Below are positions 11,339 through 25,335 of a stretch of DNA of 64,000 nt, in pieces. Below the pieces are notes generated by a model. It worked only from the letters and a program-made list of their open reading frames with translations, made no database searches and had not been told where the DNA came from. Every line of letters starts with the position of its first letter. Position 1 is the first letter of the stretch. The position numbers and the translations under genes are program-made. Source of the DNA: Aphelocoma coerulescens (taxonomy: Eukaryota; Chordata; Aves; Passeriformes; Corvidae); assembly GCF_041296385.1 (NCBI RefSeq), contig NC_091023.1, positions 21,852,924 through 21,916,923 of the forward strand. The letters are read 5' to 3'.

Positions 11339-12718
11339 AAATAACCTTAACAGAGCACATATAACTCATATAACTTAAAAAATAAACAAACCCTTCAGCA
11401 AGCCAGGGATAATTGTGTAGGCAGATGAAGATCGATGGTGAATCCCAGGGTACTGAAGCAGTAATTAAAAATAAACAAACAGGAGATAAAAATAGAACTT
11501 AAGCAAAATATTTTCCCATAAGGGTTATACAGTAGTCAAGCACCCTATCAAAAACAGCAGGAGAAGCAGACATTTCTTTCTATTTTAAGTAAAACGAGAT
11601 TCATTTTCCAGTAGAAAATGGGCTGCAACCCCAAATTACGTTAATTATCAAAGCCAGAATAAATTCCAGTTTTTTGAAATTGGTAAATACTCATCATTTT
11701 TGAAAAATTCAGAGAGAGCCTTCCCTTGACTATGCAAAACTTGTGAGTGTGACTTTGCAATGCACACCAGTCACACCCTCCTCTGCCACCTAGAAGACCA
11801 TGAGGAACATGGTGTTAAATGCCTCAGCCCAGCTCCTCTGCCTGACTTATTTAACACAAAATCAGAATGTAAGTTCAAGTAAGTATCTACTTAAATGACA
11901 GTCCCCTGAAAATGAGAGTGGGTATATTGTGGCATCACTTCAAACAAAACACAGACACACTGGAAATCTTGCTTTAGCTTTCTCTTCTTCTGTACTTTGA
12001 GAAACATGATGGTCATGAATAGGTGATACAAGAATTCAGTGTGATACATAGACCCACAAAAGGACATTCCATCACAGTCCAATAATGTTTCTTGTGCATA
12101 CAATCTTTGTATTTTGCCTTTTGGGAGTAGACTCAATTTAATTTCAAGTGCAAAATTTAGAAATAAAAAGGAAGGGCTAAAACAATAAGGAACATCAGCT
12201 TGCTGTTCTTTTTGCTTTTAGGTATAATTTCTAATTCTTCATTATAGTTAAAATGCTTTGTGCAGTTTCACTTAAACAGCTTTCATCAACACTGTACAAA
12301 GTAATTTTGAGTCTTAGAAGATTCTAACTCATAGTTAGGTATACAAAACCAGGGTATTTTCTTACTTTAGAAACTATGCATCAAGTCCAAAAATCACACT
12401 TAAATACAGAGGGGGACAGATGAGTTCAGCATCTATGGTAGCAACCATTACACTGCTTTGGACTATCTACATTGATATGAATATTGATCCAGTTAGGCTG
12501 ATGCTTGTTCTGTTCTGTTTGTATCTTATGGATAAATCATGTTCCTCGAGAAATATCCCAGTTCAACAGCTGTGCTAAAACACTGCGTCCCAGCCACTGT
12601 AGATGCACCATAACTCAATTTTGCATATTGGTACCATCTTTTCTTTCTATACACTCTCCACATTATCCATAAAATCCACTATAGAACTGAGACAAAAACC
12701 AACACGAGGCTCTGGACC

Positions 12719-12742
12719 AAAAAAAAAAAAAAAAAAAAAAAA
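12719..12742 (+). repeat. A24 run
   Basis: Twenty-four consecutive A, the longest mononucleotide run in the window. It could be the tail of a retrocopy inserted in plus orientation, but the bases upstream (12600-12718) show no open frame or gene I recognise and no polyadenylation signal at the expected distance, and no target-site duplication is obvious. A simple slippage-expanded run is as likely. Confidence 0.8.
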
Positions 12743-13502
12743 TGGAAAAAGGAAATAATTTAGGACAGCAGCAGCAGAGCCAAGTGTAATTCACAACTGA
12801 GCACCTTAAAATCCAGAGTTTTCACACTCTGGTCTGAAAAATCTGCTCAATATATACAGCTTCTCTCTAATAAGATCAGGGCTCTAAGATGAGCCAAGCC
12901 TACCCACTGCTTAGCTGGCACTGAATTTGCTAACGCATTTTTCAGACTCATACTTACTAACAGAGTCTTGAAAAGCTCTGCTGAGGTCAATGAGGGCACA
13001 AATTCTGAAGTCTTACTCCCTAGTTCCACAGACTGTGGGGTTTTTCTATCCAATCAGCCCTTTTCTATAACAAAAACAGGAGCAGCCCTTGGCCACTGCT
13101 TTCACAATAAAGTTCATTCTAATACTGATGAAAGAAAAGCACAAGTGTCCTCAAATTCCTCTAAAAGTCACTTTTTTGATTGCAAAATGGGGCAATGAGA
13201 ACTGCTTTATCATAATAAACATGAAAAATTAGCAGTGACCAAGCACAAACTGTTTCAGAATTGATGGAGGTTGGCTGAGCAAAAGTGCTGCCGAAAAGCC
13301 CAGTCACAACGAGCCAGCTGGTGACCTCTGGGGTGGAATTTCTCAGGAGGGCTCAGTGCTCTGAGCTCATGGCAGTTCTGTCCTTGGTGAAGCTCTTGGA
13401 TTTTAGCTCTGGCCTTGGACCACAACACCAGAACCGATAGAGAAGTAAAATGGTATGGAAAGAAGTTAGAGGTGTTCAAGTCAGCAGGAACTAATTTAAT
13501 TT

Positions 13503-13775
13503 AGAATCATAGAATAATTTAGGTTGGAAAAGACCTCCAAGATGATCAAGTCCAACCTTTGACTGATCACCACTTTATCAACTAAACTATGGCTCTAAGA
13601 GCCACACACAGTCATTTCTTGAATGCCTCCAGGAATGGTGACCCCACCTCCCTGGACAGCCTGTTCCAATGTTCAGCAATCCTTTCCATGAAGGAATCTT
13701 TCCTGATGCCCACCCTGAACCTCTCCTGGCACAGCCTGAGGCTATGTCCTCTTGTCCTGTCCCTAGATTTAGCTA
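13503..13775 (-). mobile_element. CR1 LINE 3'-tail fragment (full 3' terminus)
   Basis: Reverse-oriented CR1 tail with a well preserved 3' end (AGAATCATAGAATAATTTAG on the plus strand at 13503). Downstream are AGGTTGGAAAAGACCTCCAA, TGATCAAGTCCAACC, CAGCCTGTTCCAATG, AATCTTTCCTGATGCCCACC and CTTGTCCTGTCCCTAG. This series belongs to the CR1 subfamily type whose tail reads GGTTGGAAAAGACCT, common in neognath birds. Similarity fades after about 13775. It is truncated, so no protein is encoded. The overlapping 81- and 94-codon open frames here are by-products of the repeat. Confidence 0.93.
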
Positions 13776-16700
13776 TTTTTAGTCCACAGGAACTACCTGA
13801 CATCCCATTCCCAGCTTCTAACATTTGTCTTTGAGAACTTTGGGAAGAGCAGAAGTTCTGGTATGCCAGAGGAAGGGCATGCAGCAACCCAAACAACTCA
13901 TGATTAGAGGTTAGACTTAGGGTACTTAATGCTTTCTTTAGAAACAGGTGCCAAGCTTCAGCTGTTGTAAATTTTTATTACAGTGCTAATATAGCATAAG
14001 TATACTATGAACAATGTGGAGCTAATGGAAATACCCAAGCATGTCCCAGAATGGGAAACAAAGGTGCAAGTAATCTCAGGCTTCAAGAGTTAAACCAAGT
14101 TATGGTAGCAAGAAAAACTAATGCTGGCTAATCATACCTCACTGCTGGACTTGTTCTATCTCCTTACTGTGTATATTGGCTTCTTCAAGAGCCAGGCATA
14201 GACAGTGTGATCAAATACAGCCATTTCAGTGCCCTGTCAGTGATAATGCTCCACAGAAACACTCCAGCAAGCCAGGACGTTAGAGGTTAATTCACCTGAA
14301 CACATGAATTGAATTGTCTAGCCTGGGGAGAACTGGAAAAGGAACGAGGGAGGGATATAACTGTATTTCTTATCATACAATTCTGTCATTTTACCTTTGG
14401 TTATTTAAGTTGCTGAGAAGATTCAAAACAAGTATGGAAAAATACTGCACCGATCCACATTGTGCGACTGCAAGTGTCAGATACCTTGTCTGAATTAACA
14501 TCCTCCAGCCCAAAAGCACCACTTAAACCTCAGTGTAATATTTCCTGTAATCTTCACACCACACTCCTATCCTTGTCAAAGTATGTAGCTATGCATGAAC
14601 CCAGCAACATAAAAAATGGGAGTAATGTAGGACTATATTAAATAATGCATAATAGAAGAGCAAGTGGCAGATGGTATTGTAGAGTATGCTGAGATACTGG
14701 TATTTATACAATAAGCATTAAAATAAATGTGTCTGGATAAAGGAGGTTTTTTGCAGGTATGACGCACCTGATGCTGAAATAAATGTTTATTTTCAGGTTA
14801 CATGCATCATGCACAAGTTATTTTAGACAGATTTGCATCTGTCACATGGCAGGATTGATGTGACACAAATGCAGACAGTAGTAAAGGGAGCTCACAGTAG
14901 CAGGTATTGGAGACAGACAACTATTAGGAGACAAGGGCTTCATAAAACAACAGCATGGAACAAAAAGAAAAACCTAGCAACATCAGGAAAAACAGGAGGG
15001 ACAATAGGAGGTGGCAAAATGCTTCAAAACGCTTGAAAAATGAGATCAGGAAGTTAAAAGGGACCTGTCCTGGAAAAAAATTACTGCAAGATATAACAGC
15101 AGCTGCTATGGAATGTGGCAGCCACTTAGAGAGGGAAAAACCCTCCTGCCCTTCACTCTACTCATCCCAATGAATGGCAAGACTCAAAGGCAGGAAATGC
15201 TGTCACCAATCACACCAGTGACCCCCGCTCCAGTCCTCTCCCTCTGGGCTTGCACTGATACCCTGATACAGAAGTGGGCAATTGAGGTGTGGGTCCCTTC
15301 CCCTGTTCTCATTAAAACAATATATAACAAAAATCCACTGCAAACAGCAGGTATAGCATTGCCTTAAACTACCCTGGCAATATTTCCCCACAGCTGTAAA
15401 CTAATTTTTGGCCTTCAAATCTGTTGCCCCAAAGAGATGCCCGTGTTCCTCAGCTTATAAAAGCATACAAAGATGGGCTTACAAAGAACCTCCCGTATTT
15501 TTGTCTCAAAAAAAAAGAGCCCTAGGAGGAGATGGGTCACATTATATTCTGCCAGGTCTTACTTGGAAAAAATTCAAATAATGCCATGGGAACCAAAGCA
15601 AGGGTTTGAGTGACAGGTGGTAAAAACTTGGTGGGGATAACAGTGATATTTTTCTCATAAGGAATATTAATGATGGAGGAAGAATGCAAATAGCCCAGCT
15701 TCTGAATGGGAAGGGAGCATTCCATTCTGCAGTGCTGCAGACACACCAACGACCCTGCATGTTTGAGCAGTTGTCCAGCCTTTCATCACTTTGTGATAAC
15801 ATCACTGCTTAGTTTACCAGGCATGTAGCTCAGACACTTTGGGGTACTAGGGGAGGTGAAGTGTCTATGCACAAATTAAGCATGTTTTTTTCCTTTACAA
15901 AACATCAGAAATAAAATGAATTTAAAGTCTCGTTCCACTGGTGCATTTAGAAGCTCCTCAAATAGTCTATTCCAATTGCACAGCAATTCTATAAAACAAA
16001 ATGAATAGCACAAATCCAGCAAATATATCTCCTGCCAAGATGAGCTCTCCTGTTTTAAAATCTTTTATAGCATCTAATGTATTTATTTGCATCAAGAGGG
16101 CATTATGCCAGTTAACATCTGTGTTCTCTAGAGTTGGTAATTCAGCCTCCCATAACTAGTCATCAATTCTGCATGAAAATACACAACTGTCTTTCCACTA
16201 TAGGTTCTATCTGCTGCCCAAATTTTCCATGCACATTTAGAGAAATAGTCAGTGAAATACTTCTGCATAAAGAGATACAGACAGGAAAGGACAATTCAAA
16301 CATCTTCAGACTCCCCACTCCCACCTACTGATGTCATTTATGGACCTTTGTATTCAGAGCTGATATTTCATTATGAAAAAATTAAAGATCAAATCTTCTC
16401 CTAATATAAATTGACATGGCTTCTTTGAAAGGTACAGGAAATTTCCCAGATGTCCATCAGCTAAATGTTTGGTCCTGAAACCCTAGGGCAGTTCACAGCA
16501 CACAAAATCAGCAAATGCACATATATTTTAATGTGGTTTAAATTACCTTAACTAACAACAAAGTCAATGCAGGTGTCTCCTCCTGAAAGGCAGACGTAAT
16601 TTCACCAAAAGTAAGGAAACTTTCCTGGTTTATAACAGAAAAACTAGGTGCCAGAATTGTAATCATACTCAATCTCTCTTCAAATTTAGGTGCCTGAATA

Positions 16701-19700
16701 CCTTTCTGTATCTAGCATTAAATGAGCAGGAAAGAAACCCAGACTTTGCCAGTGAGAAATGATAAAGGAGAATCAAAGTCATAAGAGACAAAGAAAGGAA
16801 CTGAGATTTGGCCAAGATCATGAGCAACCGGGTGGATCCAAGGTAAGCCATGTGCCAAGCAAAATTATGTAGGTCATTATAATGCAATGAAAGAACCAAT
16901 TTTGTTTCCAGCATCACCACAAACTTTCCTTCCTCGGCTGACCTTCCTGCCAGTCTGGCCAACCCCAGGGCGCATCTGCACCACTCTGCTCACTGGCAAC
17001 GTCCTTAAAGGTTGTGAGCTAAAACTCTGCCTAGAACACCTAAACCTCCAACTCTCAGCCCTAAAATTCAATTATTGGGATGATTGGCTTGTCAGTGTCT
17101 GTGCCCTCTGTACCTGATTTTAGGAGAAAAAACTTCTAGCACTGTACTTTCTGTAAAGAATTACGTTGCAATTGGAAACCCAAGAACTCTGTATGCTTTG
17201 CACACAACCATCAGAGAAAATGCCTGCCCAACAGCATGGTCTGGTGACTATCCTACTAATTAGTGAACCAACCACTGCCTAAATGACAGGTGGTTCGTAA
17301 AGGCCACTTACAGATGGCCTGGGGAGTATTAGCAGAAGGACAACAGGCCACTTTTCACTGCCTCACTCAGTGTTTGCAGAGCACATTTTATTGTCTGACT
17401 GTTTCCCCGAGACCCTTTATGACTTCATGCTTGGGATCTGTGCTTTGGTTTCTGCATAGCTTCAATTGTACAAGAAAATAGCTGTGTAGCACTCCAGCAA
17501 TCAGAACAAGGGATTTCAGCTGAAGTGCCATGTGCTCTGAATATCCACAGAAGAAATATCCTAGAATGATGAGGTCAACGACATACCCAGCATCTCCTAG
17601 AGAAAACACATACCAATTTTTACTGCTTCTTGAGAGGTTTGTGAGCCAAATTATAGTTCCTATATTATTGTCAAAACAGTACTTAGGTTCCCAGTTTATT
17701 AGTTAGAGGCAGGCATTTTATTCATCTGTTGCAGTTACTGTTTTTTCTTTTTTTCCTTCAGGTTTGTCTTCAGCTCAGTGTTTTCTCTTGAAATTGCTCA
17801 TATTTTGAACAAGAAAGCAGATTTATTTTCAGTGATACGTGTTCAGTTGGTGATATCAGAAAATAAGTAGAAGAATGTTATATGGTTTCAGGTTACATGT
17901 GGGAGCCAATTTTCTAGGATTAATGGCTCAATTAAATGGAAGTATAACTTCAATATTCTTTTTTTAAATGTGTATCAAATCACACCGTCTTTCTCATTCC
18001 TGGAAAATGTTTTAGTTATTTTACGGACCAGTGAAGTTCTGAAAGTCAGGTCTTTTTTTGTCTCAATCACAACAGACTAAACTTTCAAGCTTGTGTACAT
18101 AAAGATTTCTTGCAGGACAATTTATAGCAGTGCAATGTCAGTCAATACCACAGTTAAAGAAACAACTGGGCTTTCACACTAGCTACGACTGTAAATTACT
18201 CTTTACCTCACTGCTCAGACTATTAACTCAATTAATCCTTTTGTCCAGAAATCACCACCTTTACAGAGTCTTTACAGATAACTCTCCAACACAGAAGGTT
18301 AGAGTGGAAACATTCAGCCAAGACACCTTTTGCCTTCCCATTCTCAATATAAATACTGAAAATGGTTCAAATTTGGCTTCATGCATTTAAAACAGGAAAT
18401 TATGTACTTCTACATGAGCAAAAAAAAAAAGGCTTATGTTGAGGCTTTTTTGTTCTCACTGCACAGTGCAAGAATCAAAGGCTAATGAGCAAAATTTCTC
18501 TGTGAGTAGGTGAGAAATCCTTTGAGTTTTTTCCCCCCACTCTTTTCTAAAACTGAACTATGACAGTCAGACTTTTTTTTAAATGAAAAGCATTGTAGTG
18601 TTGCAGTGTATTCCAGCATGAATACAGCACCAGCCAGAATGAAGGAACCACTAATCTTCTGTGATTCTACACAATTCTCCCACACACTTGAGTCATGGTC
18701 AAGCTGTTTAGCCTCCATATATTGTGATTAATGTAAGTAGCAAGTGAAATTGCTCTTCTCTGACAGGATGTTTTGACTCCACCTTTATACTTTGCAGTTA
18801 GCCCAGACCTGAATGCAATGAGAAATGTTGTGATCAGAATCATCTGAGTAGTTCTGATACTTCTGTATAAAAAAGTGCTCTAATATTATTTGGCAGGGAC
18901 TGCTGCCTCCTAATCATCAGACTCACATCTTCACAACACAGACAGCAACAATAGGCACTGTCATTTCCCCTAGAATTGGAGCACAAAAGCCTTCAATATG
19001 TTTGATTTTTCTGTCTCAGAACTCTTGATTTTCCAGGTTATCCCTAAACACAAAACACAGGATTTTTATTGTTCATTTTATAATGAAACATATCAGCATT
19101 GTAGCTTATTGTTTGAATGGTAATTAGGTATTTTTGATCTGGTTTTGAATGCTACTTTTTTATTTAAACCCTTTTTGTTGTTGAACAAACTGAAGTATAT
19201 TCCTGGCCACCACACTACAAACAATTCAATTTGTCAGATGCTGCACCTGTCACTGTTTTGTGTCTCCTCATAAGAACATTGAATTGCATTGCTGCAAATG
19301 TCCCTGTTGATCTGCCTCTACCACCTATGTCTGCTTTACAGTTTATGCTGGCATCCATCAGTTCTCTCTGTGTTCACCACAGACGATACAGAAACACCTG
19401 GCATTGCAAATTCTGGCCACAGTCTGAGCAGTACAGACTTAAGGCATTTATTTCTCAAACTTCCCACTCCAACATCTGGAAAAAAGTAGTAACTACAATG
19501 CAAGTTCTTGAATTATACTGCTCTATGAGGAAATCAAGGACTTTTTTTGTGCATCTGTATGCATGAAGATCACATATTCTACCAACAGAGCAGGATAGAA
19601 GTTCATTGTGCTTTAGTGAAAAGGTCATTAGACATTTGAAATAGTAATTATCTGTATCTATTCACTATCCCCTATGACATCCCTAATAAGAGAGCTCTCT

Positions 19701-20327
19701 TTTATCATGCCTTTTAGGCAGTACATTTCACAGACATTGTAACAAAGAATGCAGGAATTTTTTTTTATTACTTTTATCTTTTGAAATAAATTATTACATA
19801 ATACTTTGGGGGGGGTATCATCTTTCTTTTATGAACTTGGAATGAGAAAGTGAAATGCCTAGCAGCAAAAATATTGACAAATATTGTTAGACCTCTCTAA
19901 AAAAAAGTATTAATTAAACCACAGCACTCCAGTGGGTTAAAATACCTATTGCTAAATTCTGTATTTGAGAGATAGGAGGAGGCAGCAAGGGGCCACCAGA
20001 GTTATCCAAGGCAGAGATATTGCATGATGCTCAGGCTATGATCAGTTGTTTCATAAAAACAAGATCAGACTATGACCAGCAGCAGCTCCAGCCTAGCTGC
20101 ACTTATCTTTTTTTTCCTTGTCCCCAAGAAGACACTTAATATAAAATTTAATAATCCAAAATTGTCAAACCCAGGGCTCCCTTATAAAAGGTCCCCTCAC
20201 TGAAGGGATACAGAATGTTGTTGGTTTTTTTTAAATTAAAGTCTTTTTACTTCACGTTCCAAATGCTTTGGGATTTTTTTTCTCTTTTTTGTACCTTTAA
20301 TATAAGTTAAAAATAATTTTAATGGTG
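13776..20327. other. Unique AT-rich DNA, no gene seen
   Basis: About 6.5 kb without a supportable gene, RNA or repeat of note. Open frames reach 111 codons (19231-19566) but show no domain, and that frame carries no splice or promoter context. There is a G8 run at 19808-19815. Confidence 0.5.
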
Positions 20328-20341
20328 ATTGCCATGGCAAT
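20328..20341. promoter_or_regulatory. RFX X-box-like perfect palindrome
   Basis: ATTGCCATGGCAAT is a perfect 14-bp palindrome and differs from the symmetric RFX site GTTGCCATGGCAAC only at its two outermost bases. The flanks are AT-rich on the left and mixed on the right. If bound, RFX dimers would be expected on such a site. This is motif evidence only. Confidence 0.35.
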
Positions 20342-23209
20342 GAGTAAGCTAAGCTCTCAATATTTGAACTTCCAGCTGACACTCGAGCATTCAGTGTCTT
20401 GCTTTGACTGATTTACCACACCCAGTTTAACAGAACAAACCCCCCACAACTCTGAGGTTCATCATGGCTCCGCACAGGGCAGCACATGGAGGGATTTGGA
20501 TCCAGCTGGGAGAGGAACAGGGACACATGAGGTGTCAGTAATTCCTTGAAAGCAGGAGTGCTATGTTTTAAGACATGGGAATGCAGCTGCAATGGCTGCT
20601 GCTCTCAGCCAGGGGAGCGAGGGCTGGGTATGGAGAAGCTGTTCTGCATTTTCCATGGGCACCTCTACCCAACTCCTCCTGCTTTGCCTTTTTCTTCTGA
20701 ATAAAGCGTGTTTCACCTGCATTTTTGCAGAGGCAATAAATCCAGTCCTAAGTGAAGAGGTACAAGCCTCTGGAAATAAACTTGGATGTACTGAATGTGC
20801 CTCCATGACTCTGGTGAGATATCAAGAAAATGAACTGACTGATATCAAAAGAAAACTGTTATTGATAAGGCATTAGGAGGAATTTTATATCTCTGCCTTG
20901 GTTTTATTAAAGAAATATTATATTTCTCTTCAAATCACTCTGGAATTTTGTATATGCTTGATTACAGGGGCCATAAAAGATGGGTGATCAAGAAAACTTC
21001 CAATGGTTTTTCCTGCTTGACTTGCTATATAAAGGGCAAGGAGCCTGATTTTTATAGACCCTAAAATATAAAAAGGACTCAAAATCCAATATACAGCTTT
21101 TTGTTGTTGTTTGCTTCAATAAATCTACATTTTATCTTCTCTGCAGTGCACAAGTTTATCTTCCAAACAGCATCCATTTTGAAGATACACTCATCAGCAC
21201 TGCAGGATAATTTTTTTGAGAAGTGCTGCAGGATTTCTGACTCCTATGGAGCAGGAGTATCAGAATAATATCAAGATTAGAGCTTAAAACATAAGTACAG
21301 GAGAGTATATCTGCCCTCACTTTCTGTGACAGACAGTGCTTTGGTGCACAGATGCACTGTTAGAATGCACAGCCTCACTCCAATCTATAAGAAAAGCAGC
21401 AATATCATGCAGGTGTGTGTTCATAAGGCCAGGTGCAGGCAGACAAGCCTGATTCTGACACCACACAGAGCCAGTCACCCATAACTTGCAATTTTTCACT
21501 ACTTCTGCATCTATATTGCTTCCCTCAAATCAAAACCCTAGTTCATCATACTGCACGTTACCACCAGGACCCATTACCACAGCTTGAGCCTTTATTAGGG
21601 TATCAGTATTCTTCCCTGCACTCTTTGCTCCACAATCCCCAATTAAATTACTGCTTTAATTGTCTGCTGTCACTGACAGGTAAGTTCATGTGCTAGCCCA
21701 CAGCAGCAACTGAAGGTACTTGCCTTAGTGCAGAATTACAGTACAGATTTAAGTGCTCTTTCTTTATGCATAAGGAATGGTCATAAATCATTGCTTCAGC
21801 AAAATCTGCTTCAAATGTTGTGTTTTGGGGATTTTTTTTTCCCTTTTTCTGGGCTGTGATTCACACTTGCACTTGCCACTGGCCCTATTTAAAACTTTGT
21901 TTCTGCTTTCCAATTTAAAGGGTCCTTTCTGCTTTCCAAACTCTATCAATATTTTGGGAGTGCAAATGTTCACAATGAGTATTTCTCTTAAAATAGAGAG
22001 ACTTTTTAAAGTAGTTGTTCATATTTTATGTGCCTGGTAAGCCTTCTTATATTTTAATGAACATCCACGAATGAGGAAAAGAGATTGGCACACTGGAGTT
22101 AAATTAGAAAGCCAAGTTCTCTTAGTTTTCTGTTAAATAATACAATTGTTTTACCTGGACTAAGCCTCACCCTGTTCCATGCAGAACAAGAGAAACCAAA
22201 AATGATCAGGAGCAATGGCATCCACCTGCACATGGCTAAAAGTGGCAGTGCCTCCAGTCACACAATATTCCTTTTATTCTGTTTTGATTGTTTTATGCAA
22301 GATCAGAGATTTAAACTGTGCTGAAGTGCTTTATAGTTCCAGCTAAGTTAAGAACTGACATTTTAATGGCACGTTTGAGGAATTTATATAGACAAGTCAT
22401 CTGACCCTAATGTGATAGCTCCAGTGTAGCCCAGAGTAATTCAGCCCAGACCCCATGGGGTCAGACGAAATCGTAACTCTCTTTTGGTCTCTGAGCCATT
22501 AAAATTCAGCTAGACTGCAAAGTTGACAGCTGTTTACTGTAAGGTTACCTCCTGCCTGCCAAATAACGGGGCTGCTCTTGGCACCTTTCCACCCTGTGAG
22601 TTGAGAAAAGGCTTCCTTGTCATCAGAACGGAGCTGAAAACGTCGCGCTCCTCCAGCTGGGAATGCAGGTTCCTTGGAACAGGCTTCAGCACGATTGAAC
22701 TGGTCCATTCCCTTACTTCACTTCTTCTCAAAGTAAATGTTACCACAACATTTGAGGGGAACATAACCTCCAAACTGGAATTCTGCCTAGTTATACTAGC
22801 AGACCCACAGAAAGATTAAGAGTAATGGCACCTGGTCTTCCAGAGCCTCCCAGCTTTCTCAGGATACCCATGTTGCTGTGAAACAGAAGACTAGGCTTGC
22901 TCCCTTAGCTATAAGTGAAAAGAAACACTTTCTCCTTTGTTACATGAAAGAAAAGAAGCCATAATTTTGTATCATCAGCTGCCAAGAAGATGCATATTAA
23001 TGATAAAAAAAGACAAATGTCATGTCGAGGTCAAGAAACAGCACAGAAAAGTCAGCATAATCCTCTCATTAGAGCCCCAGTCCCCATTTCTCATCATTTT
23101 GTAATTCTGTGTTTTACTGTTTCTAAAGACACTCTCAAGACTGTAGGAAACATTTTGCATTATAACAGTATTAGCTAAAAATAGGGTAGGGAATACAACA
23201 ACAACTCTC

Positions 23210-23221
23210 TTTTTTTTTTTT
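23210..23221 (+). repeat. T12 run
   Basis: Twelve T followed by GCTTTCCAG, so it also resembles a polypyrimidine tract with a 3' splice site. No exon can be supported behind it. Confidence 0.75.
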
Positions 23222-25063
23222 GCTTTCCAGCTCTCCTGTGTGCTCTCCGCATAAGCTCATGAGTTTTACTCCCTGCCACAAAGCTTGGTTGTCTCACCAA
23301 AGAGGACAGACCCTCCTCATTTTCCTTTCTAGTCAAAACCACATGCTCAAAGGTACAATTCAGAACCACTCACAACATGTGCAAACAAACGAAATCTTCC
23401 ATTTTTCAGCCACTCTACCTGGGAAGGTTGCATAAAAGGGAATAAAACTACAAATTCTTCCTCTTGCTATTTTTTAAAAGAAAATAGAGAGATAACTAGT
23501 AATTTTTACCCAAAAAAATGTAGTGTAGCTACCTACCTGCAACAGCAGTGCTGGGCTTCCGATCCTCACCAGGGGAGCTGCCAGTCTACCACCCCAGCTG
23601 GCTCAGGTGCCCAACTTAAAAGGTGGAGCCCCCTAAACACCTGTCTTTTTACCATTTGCTGTTAATTAGCTCTAAATTTCTTGCACCTGCCTTGTTTGGG
23701 TCTTAGGCTCTGTAAAAGCGACCCCAAGTCCCAAACTCAGTGTGGGAGTTGACTGTGGTGAGCAGCAACTGCTGTGTGGGTGTTTCAGGAGCTGGCTGGG
23801 AGGCAACTTACTGATACTTGTAGGTTTTAAGTCACTTGATACTTCTGAAAATCTTATCTGAGTGTTTTGAACACCACCAAATGTCAGCAAAACCAGGATG
23901 CAGTGGAGATACTCCTTGTGAACACAAAAAGTGTTTTCACCCTAAAATGAGCTGCAGAGCAGGTATTTTTCAGTCATATGGAGGCACTGAGCCCAGGCTT
24001 AGTGCAGGTCTAACACCCAAGGCTGAGGGTAGCAGCTATCTGCTGCCTGTCATCCCATCCCATCCCTCTCCATATTATCCAGTCTGGGCTGGTACTCTCT
24101 TCATCACCCATCAATGGTCAGCTGTTGTGTTCCCCAAAAAAGCAATCTGCACCTTTCCTGGCCGTTAGGTTCACCTGTAATTCCCATTTATTTCACTTGT
24201 CTCACTCGTTATTATTTACCAAGCCCTCCTTGGTTACTGTGTTGTTAGTTCCTCTGTTTTCCACGACTAAGATGGATGTTGAGTTCTTAGCAAGCAGGAC
24301 TCTTCAACAGATGGCTGTTCACTTCATGCTCTATTGGACTGATTGTTTTGTCTTTTTATAATTAGATTTTTTTCTGGTGCTTTTTATTATTTTAATGAAT
24401 CCTTATTAATGGATGGGGCTAAACAAAAAAGGCTCTCCTCAAGTGTAATGATTTTGAACAGTCAAGAGCAGGACTTCTTATATAACAACACTTTGGCCTA
24501 AAAACCATCTTCAGATTCTACTTGTGCATGTGCAGGAAATTGTTTTGGATGCCATTATTTTTAAAAACTCAAGTAATTTTCTTCATACCAAGATTATTTT
24601 CTTCCTCTAATGAGTATTATAAAACCTGTCAGGTCTGAGGCTTCTATCTTTAGTCATTTGTTGGAATTATGCAAGTCCAGAATTTAAAATAGAACATATG
24701 GAGCCTCCTGACTCGGTTCAAAAATGGCAGAACTAATTCCATAGAAAGATTTCTCAGAAAAAAGCTGACTTTGAAGCCAAGTGGATCATGGAAAATTTTA
24801 GCAAAAAGTATATTTTGAGAAGGTATGAGTTGCTTAAAATGCTGTGTTGCATCTTAATCTTAACTTTAGCATTTGCTATCAGGAATGCTGTAATAACATT
24901 ATAATTATCTATAATATCTGAGAAATTTTTGTTCGTCCTACTTAAAGGTAATGCAGTGTGAGTCACTAAAAATTATAAAACTGGATTGCCATTTTAATTT
25001 CAGGATATCATTGCCTCTGCTTTGCACGACCCAGATACACCTAGCTAGGAAGAAATATTTTTT

Positions 25064-25074
25064 TATATATATAT
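25064..25074 (+). repeat. (TA)n short tract
   Basis: About five TA units in an AT-rich patch following a T run. Low complexity. Confidence 0.65.
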
Positions 25075-25322
25075 TTATACACAAGTACACATTTACACAG
25101 AGCACTGGAAAAACAGACTCGATCAAATTGAACATCCCTGATCTTTTGGGCAGCATAGTGCTGGACACTGAGAAAAAGTTACTCTGTGAGGCTTCTCCTC
25201 CCATCTGTTATTTCTCTCTCTGCTTCTTGGCAATTTTTCCCAGTGACAAGGCAGCAGTGAAGGTCTGAATCCAGCGATCTGAGTGGGTGATATCTATCAA
25301 TCTTTTGCCACACGTATGCAGC

Positions 25323-25335
25323 ATTGCTAGGCAAC
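25323..25335. promoter_or_regulatory. RFX X-box-like motif, 1-bp spacer
   Basis: ATTGCTAGGCAAC matches GTTGCTAGGCAAC at 12 of 13 bases. Its core TGCTAGGCAAC is identical to that of the motif at 4456-4468. No gene start is visible nearby. Confidence 0.33.

Larger units (their letters stand above)
10669..13502. other. Unique AT-rich DNA, no gene seen
   Basis: No supportable gene. The stretch contains an RFX-like motif (11129-11142), a (CA)6 tract (11327-11338) and an A24 run (12719-12742). Open frames are under 85 codons and unrecognised. Confidence 0.55.

Noticed and set aside
12600..12742. Possible processed pseudogene ending in the A24 run.
   Set aside because: No recognisable gene sequence, polyadenylation signal or target-site duplication upstream of the run.
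21433..21696. 87-codon frame containing a consensus CAG/GTAAGT donor.
   Set aside because: No convincing acceptor or start context lies upstream and the translation is unrecognised; a lone donor hexamer is common by chance.
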